DNA from: Osmia lignaria lignaria
Taxonomy: Eukaryota > Arthropoda > Insecta > Hymenoptera > Megachilidae
Length of the DNA stretch: 64,000 nucleotides
Assembly (NCBI RefSeq): GCF_051020975.1
Contig: NC_135036.1
Coordinates: 4,216,001-4,280,000, forward strand
Direction of reading: 5' to 3'
Made by a program: the position numbers and the translations under genes
Part shown: positions 57,499-64,000 of the stretch, piece by piece
Numbering within the stretch: the stretch's first letter is position 1
Layout of the letters: each line of letters starts with the position of its first letter
Notes under the pieces: generated by a model
Seen by the model: the letters and a program-made list of their open reading frames with translations, nothing else
Databases searched by the model: none
Told to the model about the DNA's origin: nothing

Positions 57499-58816
57499 AA
57501 GACAATCAAAAATTCTGAAAATCTTAATTTTGAGAATATTAATATCAGAAGTAATTTGGACAGAAAATTATATAAAAGTATAATTGCTCGTATTGAACGA
57601 CATGGAATTCAATGAAAAAGGAGGGAAGCAAATGAATTTGCAACATGACACAGTGCGGAATGAAAGGTGACACGCAAGGAAATCGTAACGAAACATTGTC
57701 ACGATGCGCGTTAACCGTCACGAACGCTGATTGATAATAATCGCGTAATGAACGTGAATTATTGCATAATGCTGGTAAGCACAGGGCGTGGTCGTATTAC
57801 GCGTCCACGGGGTGGAGAGAAGAAAGAAACAGAGAGGAAGAAGAAGAAAAAATATTAAATCAATGTTCAGAGGATCGTTCCCTTTTAAGTGTTGTAACTG
57901 ATAATCATACCCTTATCTGTGGCAATTTACCACGGTGCATCGTATATCATCGTCGCCTGTTATTTACAGGATGACGGGGAACGCGTTCGCGGCGCGATGA
58001 TGTTTCATCGGAAAGTGCAGATTCGACGATTTGCGATGCCAAGAAATAAAACTTTGCAATAGCAAATGAAAAAGGAGTTTGTAAGAATGAAAAATTTTAT
58101 ATTTGAAAGATAAGAAAGGGTGAGAATATTTATTTGAAAGATTGAAAAAGAAATAATTAAAGGGTCTGATAAGGTAAAAAATCGATTTTTCAAAAACTAT
58201 ATATTCTTCTAGAACACTTTTCCAAACTTTCATTCAAGAATTCGTAAAACTGTCGGATTTATGGCTTCAAAAGCTGAAGTGTATCGCATCTACGAGTAAG
58301 ACAATTGAAACTGTAAAAGCGTTTTATTCGAAATGCAGTTTTTAAAATTGCTAACTAGTACTTTATTCTAGTACTTGAGGAAGCAAATTTCTTATTCGTG
58401 TATTTTCTCCTCTTTTTTTAACAAAATAAGTTGAAAATTTATGTCGGGAACTACAAGTTTAGGTTCAAACAGCCGCCATTTTGTAAAAGATTGATATTTT
58501 TAAAATTAGCTTCGACAAGTACTAGGTCCTTTTGTCTACTTTAATGTATTATTAAAAGAACTTGTTTCAGATAAAAGCCTACAGAAATATATCTACTACC
58601 GCAGATGGTGTTTCAGTGGAACGGGTTAGATATTAAATAGCAGCCATTTTCTTCTATCGATAGATACATAATTCAAATTTTCAGAAATTTCTAAGAAAAT
58701 AATATGTAATAGGATGTATATGTCCATTATTAAATTTTTAATAAACAATAATCTGCACCTACAAACAAATTTTTTAATTTTACTTCTCATTTAATCGTTC
58801 AGAAGTATGTAATCTC
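57499..58816. other. No gene recognised
   Basis: A mixed-composition stretch 57600-57960 contains a purine-rich AGAGGAAGAAGAAGAAAAAA tract. 58170-58690 resembles diverged repeat material (CAAACAGCCGCCATTTTG), but I found no ends. Confidence 0.4.
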
Positions 58817-59130
58817 TTAATCGGACGGCTGACCATGGAAAGAGCCCCAATTTTAACGTAATTCCGTATCTCATATTACTCTCATTTTCTAAATTTTACA
58901 CTGTTCTCTTAAAAATTATTGCATCCAAATATGAAACTCTTTTGTTTAAAAATTGTTTATTGTTCACAGAACTTCTTATTTAATGATTTAAAGGAATGTA
59001 ACTCCTTAATCCTCGGACAGCAGATCATGGTCAGAGCTCCAATTTAATTGTAATTTTTCATTTTCTAAATATTAGACTGCCCCTAAAAAAATTATCGCGT
59101 CCATGTATTAAACTTTTTTGTTTAACAATT
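58817..59130 (+). mobile_element. Two successive TTAA-MITE partial copies
   Basis: Core 1 TAATCGGACGGCTGACCATG at 58819 with TTTTAACGTAATTCCGTATC, TTCTAAATTTTACACTGTTC and ATATGAAACTCTTTTGTTTA. Core 2 TTAATCCTCGGACAGCAGAT at 59009 with TTCCATTTTCTAAA-like sequence and TATTAAACTTTTTTGTTTAA. The spacing of 190 bp suggests a tandem duplication. Confidence 0.65.
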
Positions 59131-59586
59131 TTTTATCATTGATAAAATTACTTACAAACAAATTTGTTAATTTTCCTTCTTATTTAATCCCCCAAAGGTA
59201 TGTAAACCCTTAATGAATCAATGTTGCGTTTAACCAACTCTTCCTTTCTTTTTCAATCAATTTATATTGTTTTTTACTTTTGAATAAAAAAATTGCGTGT
59301 ACTTTAGAGGCTTCGGGAGTCCGCGTTCCTCGCAGAATGTTGACCCTCGTGGAAAGACGTACGAAGGTAGGAAAGGAAAGATGAAAAAATCAGCGAGGAG
59401 TTGATTAAACCGGGGGAAAAAACGGGCACAATGCATCCGGCCGAAAAAGTTGAACTGCTTCGACCAGTCATCTTTAATTCTTCAACGATGATCCAATAAT
59501 AACGTGCCGCCAACGAGACGAGACAATGTTGCCGAGGAGAAAGGAAAATTTTGGAGTATCGATTTAAAACGGAGTGGTTAGAAAAT
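59131..59586. other. No gene recognised; GC-richer 59310-59560
   Basis: The 103-codon minus frame 59304-59615 ends in the foldback element and has no recognised domain. Confidence 0.4.
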
Positions 59587-60008
59587 TTGGATAAGTTTCC
59601 GAATGGCCCCACCAAAATTGAAAACTCAGGTTTGGTATATAACCTAAATTGACTACAAGAAACCGAATAAAGTTGGTTTCAGAGCTGGATGTCTTACCGT
59701 TTTTGAGATATCGTGGTAAGAAATTTTTGTACAATTTTGGGTCTACGTATGTGCTATTCAGTAGTGCGCATGCGCTATTCAATACTGCGCATGCGCTATT
59801 CGATGCTGCGCATGCGCTATTAGATGCTGAACATATGCTATTCGATACTGCGCATACACAGAACCTAACCTAACCTTACCACGATATCTCGAAAACGGTA
59901 AGACATTCAGCTCTGAAACCAACTTTAATCGGTTTCTTGTAGTCAATTTAAGATATATACCGAACCTGAGTTCTCAATTTTGGTGGGACCATTCGGAAAC
60001 CTATCCAA
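59587..60008. mobile_element. Foldback element with 21-bp satellite and TTAGG core, copy 2
   Basis: Ends TTGGATAAGTTTCCGAATGG and, inverted, TTGGATAGGTTTCCGAATGG. Arms of about 140 bp match those at 9385-9745. The core has four full units of a 21-bp repeat (CTATTCAATACTGCGCATGC and variants) from about 59755, plus a partial fifth, then AACCTAACCTAACCTTACC (complement of TTAGG type). The frame 59649-59873 encodes an HALFDAAHALLD-like repeat only because 21 is a multiple of three. Confidence 0.85.
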
Positions 60009-60560
60009 TAATTTTTTTCAAAAATCAGGTATCCTCACCATCGTGTGAGTTTCAACTACAAAAAGAAAAATAGCGTCTGAAGTCTGTCGAGAAAGAAAAA
60101 GGAAAAAAGTAAAACTAATGTTATGTTCGGGCAAGAAACATCTAAAATGAAATTTCTAAAAAGGAAGTAAAAGATGTGAAAGTAAAAGGACGGTCGGTGG
60201 AGATAATACGAAGGGAAGCACGTCGAAAATGACAGAATAGGGGAGAAGGTAAAAGTGGTGCGCATGCGAGAAAAAGAATGCCGCGAATGGGAGGCAACAA
60301 AAGAGGACGAGGAATTGAACGAGAATTCGAGGAGGTTCGTACGAGCATCTTATTTCAATATTTTAAGCGCACTCCGGGGTATCACGCATACCACGAGTGG
60401 ACGGCCAATATTTGAAACGGACCACAAAACGGCGGTGTGACTGTTCCCTGGGAAAGGGAAACGGGTAGGAACCTTTAATGGCGCTAACTTTAAGACGTTG
60501 CCTTGTCTATAGAAGTTCTTCGTTTCACCGTTTTCAATTTTCATTGTCTATTTACACTAT
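60009..60560. other. No gene recognised
   Basis: Purine-rich in 60060-60340 with frames on both strands over the same bases. No domain recognised. Confidence 0.4.
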
Positions 60561-60631
60561 AAAAGTGAAACGTGTGGGTGTTATATAAAATTATCAAAAT
60601 TCCAAAATTTTAAAATCTGAAAATTTCTAAA

Positions 60632-61216
60632 GGACCCCGCACACATCCTTATGGAAATTGAATTTCGGTCGAATTGTCTGAATCTTTCAGAAAAGTTAGT
60701 TCTTACCATGCTGATCAAAAGTCATAGGACACGGAGTCCAAAAATGACCAGTTTTTGAGATATGTATGGTTAAAAGTCGAAAAATGGCTTTTTGAGATTA
60801 GATTGCTGTATAAGTTATGCAACACCAATAAAGTGTGCATGCGCATAGCTCTGTCAAGTGCTGTTTTATAAACTGAGGAAGCACAGAAAATAATGAAAAT
60901 GCTATGAAAATAATATTAAATACCTGTCAATTACATCATTACAAAGCGTATTAAATATTCAAAACATGGATCTTGACGAAGTTGTTGTTGACCCAGAAGC
61001 TTAATAACCTACCACGCTTACACACCCACGCATGCACGCACGCGTCTAGTATCAAAAAGCCATTTTTTCGACTTTTAACCATACGTATCTCAAAAACTGG
61101 CCATTTTTGGACTCCGTGTCCATTATGACTTTTGATCAGCATGGTAAGAACTAACTTTTCTGAAAGTTTTAGACAATTCGACTGAAATTCAATTTCCATA
61201 AAGGTACGCGGGGTCC
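60632..61216. mobile_element. Foldback element, GGACCCCGC ends, 165-bp arms
   Basis: Ends GGACCCCGC on both sides in inverted orientation. Arms share TTATGGAAATTGAATTTC, TCGAATTGTCT, AAAGTTAGTTCTTACCATGC, TGATCAAAAGTCAT and TTTTTGAGATA almost without gaps. 585 bp. The 82-codon minus frame 60951-61199 is arm sequence. Confidence 0.85.
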
Positions 61217-61308
61217 TTTTTAAAGGACGTTGCTTACCTCAGAAAATATCCCTGTTACGCCACTGTTTGACGGTTTGATTTGTTAAAAAAAAACAATGAA
61301 TATGGTGT

Positions 61309-61482
61309 AGCGGTTTCGTCGCTACCGTGCCTTTGTTAGGTCCGAAATTTTTATTGCGGCGACTTGTGCGAGTCTGGTCAGTGTCGAGTCGCGCATCTGG
61401 CGACCACTCGCACAAGTGCTCGCAATAAAACTTTCCGAAAATACGAAATTTCGGACCCATCAAAGGTAACGACGAAGCCGCT
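61309..61482. mobile_element. 174-bp MITE with AGCGG(T/C)TTCGTCG ends
   Basis: Left AGCGGTTTCGTCGCTACC and right, inverted, AGCGGCTTCGTCGTTACC. Arms share GGTCCGAAATTT and CACTTGTGCGAG. ATGGT lies on both flanks, where the related uninterrupted unit (61683) has one ATGGTATAG. The high similarity of the arms suggests a fairly young insertion. Confidence 0.8.
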
Positions 61483-61727
61483 GCAATGGTACTGAAGTTT
61501 AGTGTGGTTTGTTGAAACTAATCATTAATCATATATTAGATTTAAGATTTAAATTTCAAATTTGCAAGATTCCAAAATTTAAAATCTAGAAATATCTAAA
61601 TTCCTAAGGGACATTATCTCAGAAAAAATCCTGGTTATGCCTCTGTTTGACAATTTGATTTGATTTAAAAAAAATAATAAATATGGTATAGAAGTTTGGG
61701 GTGGTTGGAGAAACTAATCATCCTTAC

Positions 61728-62018
61728 CTATGGGCATCCCGAAGGAGAATGACAATATACGGAAGGAGGCCTCATATATATAGATCTGTGACCCCCCACC
61801 ACTTGCGTATAAACGTTTACGCGGGAAAATTTGAATTAATCTTTATTATGTTATTTGTACCTGTCAGTTATAACTCAACTTTATAATATTTAATACTTAA
61901 AAGTTTCATTATTTTTTTTCTAAATTACTTTTAATATTAATATTGATATTGTCAAAATTAAGATTTAAAAAATCCCTGCTTCCACTGTATGTCAATTTTC
62001 TCTATGGAAAAGCCTCAA
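61728..62018 (+). mobile_element. TIR element (GCGATCAAATCAG family), copy 3, worn ends
   Basis: Shares GGAGAATGAC, CATATATATAGATCTGTGAC, CCCACCACTTGCGTATAAAC, GTTTACGCGGGAAAATTTGA and TCTCTATGGAAAAGCCT with copies at 9018 and 35521. The terminal repeats are not recognisable. Confidence 0.65.
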
Positions 62019-62770
62019 ACGTGGAGATTTGAAAATCCATAAATAAAATCAATATAGGTTCCTTAATTCCTCGTGCAAAGCATAATAATGATAAAGTATT
62101 GATAGAAACTAAAATTCCATCAGATTTTGATACTAGTCTCGCCACTTTTCAATTATTGAAAAAATACATTTCTGTGCTTGTTAGACGACCAATAAAAAGT
62201 TCTTCTTCCCGATTGCACCCTTATTTTCTTTTTTCCTTTTCTCCTCTGCGAACCTCCAATTCGTCGCAGCGTTTTTGGTCAAAAAGCTGAGCGCGCTGAT
62301 CGCGTTATCGAGGAAGCGATTCCATCTCGACCCATCATGAGCTGCGTAATCGCTCGAAATAAGTCGAGCCAACAATAAAGCGGTCAAGACAGCCCGGCAG
62401 AGATGAAAAGAGGAGAACAGGGGAAAGAGGAAAACCACCCAGGGCTCCCCTTATTGTCAGAGTATAGAAGGTGCTTTCGATCAGAAGAAAGTAAATTTTC
62501 CAAAATTTTTCAATTACTATTGACAATATTTCAATTCTAGAAAAATGGAGCCTCCTTGTTTATAACAATTACTGTGAACAGCAGATGTGTCTAATGAACA
62601 GATGTTGGACTTAATAATATATCAACCTTCTTAATGCTATAAAATATGTAATGAATCATTAAAGATGCAAGATATAATTAACACAAACACTTGAGCCCAA
62701 CATTACGTAACATTGTCATCTATAATCAGCACTAATTACTTACAATTCTATTTAAATAATAGATATTTGA
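62019..62770. other. No gene recognised; GC-richer 62190-62450
   Basis: Open frames overlap on both strands (62099-62290 plus, 62181-62438 minus). No domain. Confidence 0.4.
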
Positions 62771-62774
62771 ACCA

Positions 62775-63300
62775 CAGAGCCTTATACATTGGAAAAATAA
62801 TTTTTAAAGGAACACTGTAAAGGAGATGGCTATCTATCCCCAATACGTTAGTTGACCCCCATGATCCCGGCAAATTTGTACCCCATGGAATCCATAGAAT
62901 AGTCTACCAAAATGATCTGTACCAAGTTTTATCCAAATCGATTAATGGGAACATGGTCAAAATGGCGGCTAAAGTTGACCCTTTTAACATGGGGCTCTAA
63001 GGGGAGTGGATGAAATCGTGCTTTTGGCATCCTAGTTTCCGGATATGTTAAACTAGACGATAATACCTTCCAAATGAACCCATGAGCATCAAAATTGTCA
63101 AACGGGAACTTGGTCAAAAACGGGCATTCATCTATTTGGATAAAACTTGGTACAGATCATCTTGGCGGTCTATTCTATGGATTCCATGGAGTAAAAATTT
63201 GCCGGGACCATGGGGGTCAACTAACGTATTGGGGATAGCCATCTCCTTTATAAAAGAAAAATATTATAAATTACAAAATTACATGCAATTGTATTGATTC
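62775..63300 (-). mobile_element. TTAA-MITE fragment split by a TA-flanked MITE
   Basis: CATTGGAAAAATAATTTTTA and AAGGAACACTGTA on the left and AAAGAAAAATATTATAAATT, ACAAAATTAC on the right adjoin each other in intact members (GTGTAAAATTTAG...AATAATATGAAATAC). The two parts are separated by 62820-63248. Confidence 0.55.
62820..63248. mobile_element. TA-flanked MITE with AAGGAGATGGCTATC ends
   Basis: TA at 62818-62819 and 63249-63250. Ends AAGGAGATGGCTATC are identical and inverted, continuing through CCCAATACGTTAGTTGACCC, CATGG and TTTATCCAAAT for about 125 bp per arm. A second, inner symmetry includes TTGATGCTCATGGG. 429 bp, no transposase. The clean ends suggest recent activity. Confidence 0.85.
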
Positions 63301-64000
63301 ATACATGAATTCATATTCTTTCCTAGAATGATACAATTTCAAAATACATAATTATTCTTCATTAGAAGATCGATATTTCATTGCTAATCGATCAGAAAGA
63401 TCTCCGTCCATCAATTCTGCATCAGCCAAAAGGGGACTGGTAATAAATCACACGTTGAAAAACGTCACGCGGCCTCATGAATCAATGCGGAGGGAAATAT
63501 TTACAATTAGTATGGACGAAAAATCGAGAGCAATTTTTCGATCGCGTTCGAAAGGCGAACGACAAACGCGAGGAATTCCATTCGTCCGTCGAGCCATTGG
63601 CAATATCGTTCATTAAAATTCATTAGAATCGATAAGCTCAATTAGACTTTCTCGTGCGCATAATTTCGGCTTTACATATCACTTTCTTAACCTTGTTTGT
63701 TCTCTCCTTTTTCTTTTTCTATCACATTCTCGTTAAGAATGTTTCTGCAAGCGCTTGATAATTCCCTGTTTCTTAGAAGCAACCATCTTCGAGGGTTCCA
63801 ATACAGAAGGAATTATAGAGCACTTATACTATACTTTATTGTTAAAATATTAATAATAAAATATTATCAATCTAGGGGACGATAACAAACCCTCCAAGAT
63901 TCAATAACCCCGGACCTCCAAAAATCTCAATCCACCCCTGTCTATACGGTACTATATTTCAAATTTTTTACCAAAAATTTTCTATCAAATTCCCTTCGAA
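63301..64000. other. No gene recognised
   Basis: AT-rich with a GC-richer stretch 63410-63610 lacking long frames. Confidence 0.4.

Larger units (their letters stand above)
60561..61725 (+). repeat. Duplicated AT-rich unit interrupted by two elements
   Basis: A unit containing AATTTCTAAAGGAC, TACCTCAGAAAATATCCCTG, CTGTTTGACGGTTTGATTTG and AATATGGTGTAG (pieces at 60600-60631, 61217-61308, 61483-61540) is repeated at about 61545-61720 as AATTCCTAAGGGACATTATC, TCAGAAAAAATCCTGGTTAT, CTGTTTGACAATTTGATTTG and AATATGGTATAG. The second copy is uninterrupted and shows the empty sites of both inserts. Confidence 0.65.

Noticed and set aside
59649..59873. Frame encoding an HALFDAAHALLD-like repeat
   Set aside because: It is the 21-bp satellite of the foldback element read in frame.
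1..64000. tRNA, rRNA, snRNA or CRISPR features
   Set aside because: I saw no Pol III box pair in a cloverleaf-capable setting, no rRNA segment and no spaced identical repeats of CRISPR type; a covariance-model scan would settle the RNA genes.

Overview
The window is a gene-poor, AT-rich piece of an insect nuclear genome. The only gene I can name is a D-type cyclin (CycD) on the minus strand. Its protein, its intron positions and scattered TTAGG-type repeats point to an insect with TTAGG telomere repeats, and I think a hymenopteran most likely. The species is not determined.

CycD occupies the left part. Exon 1 (13928-14125) encodes residues 1-66 and exon 2 (4634-4849) encodes residues 67-138. 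Both junctions are phase 0 with GT/AG splice sites. The rest of the gene lies beyond the left edge of the window. The 9.1-kb intron 1 is packed with mobile-element relics, including a three-level nest at 9018-10152. Upstream of exon 1 is a CpG-rich region (14126-15630) with a 45-bp tandem array that repeats an E-box (CACATG, CACGTG, CACGTG).

From about 15.6 kb to the right edge I found no convincing protein-coding gene. The region alternates between AT-rich sequence full of short inverted-repeat elements and several 300-900-bp GC/CpG-rich islands whose overlapping open frames look non-coding. Mobile-element content includes: a very abundant TTAA-flanked MITE with a core around CCATGG (about 26 full or partial copies); hAT-type MITEs with 8-bp target duplications; TA-flanked MITEs; foldback elements carrying a 21-bp satellite and TTAGG repeats; a decayed Tc1-like transposase interrupted by a mariner-type foldback; and two decayed pieces of pogo/psq-type transposases.

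Tandem arrays are a 168-bp dimeric array (47047-47745), a 205-bp array (25472-26103), a degenerate 65-80-bp minisatellite (2161-2620) and the 45-bp CycD-upstream array. Nested insertions can be dated relative to one another, because several elements interrupt copies of known repeats and the uninterrupted family members show the empty site. No tRNA, rRNA, CRISPR or operon-like structure was seen. All alignments were done by eye.
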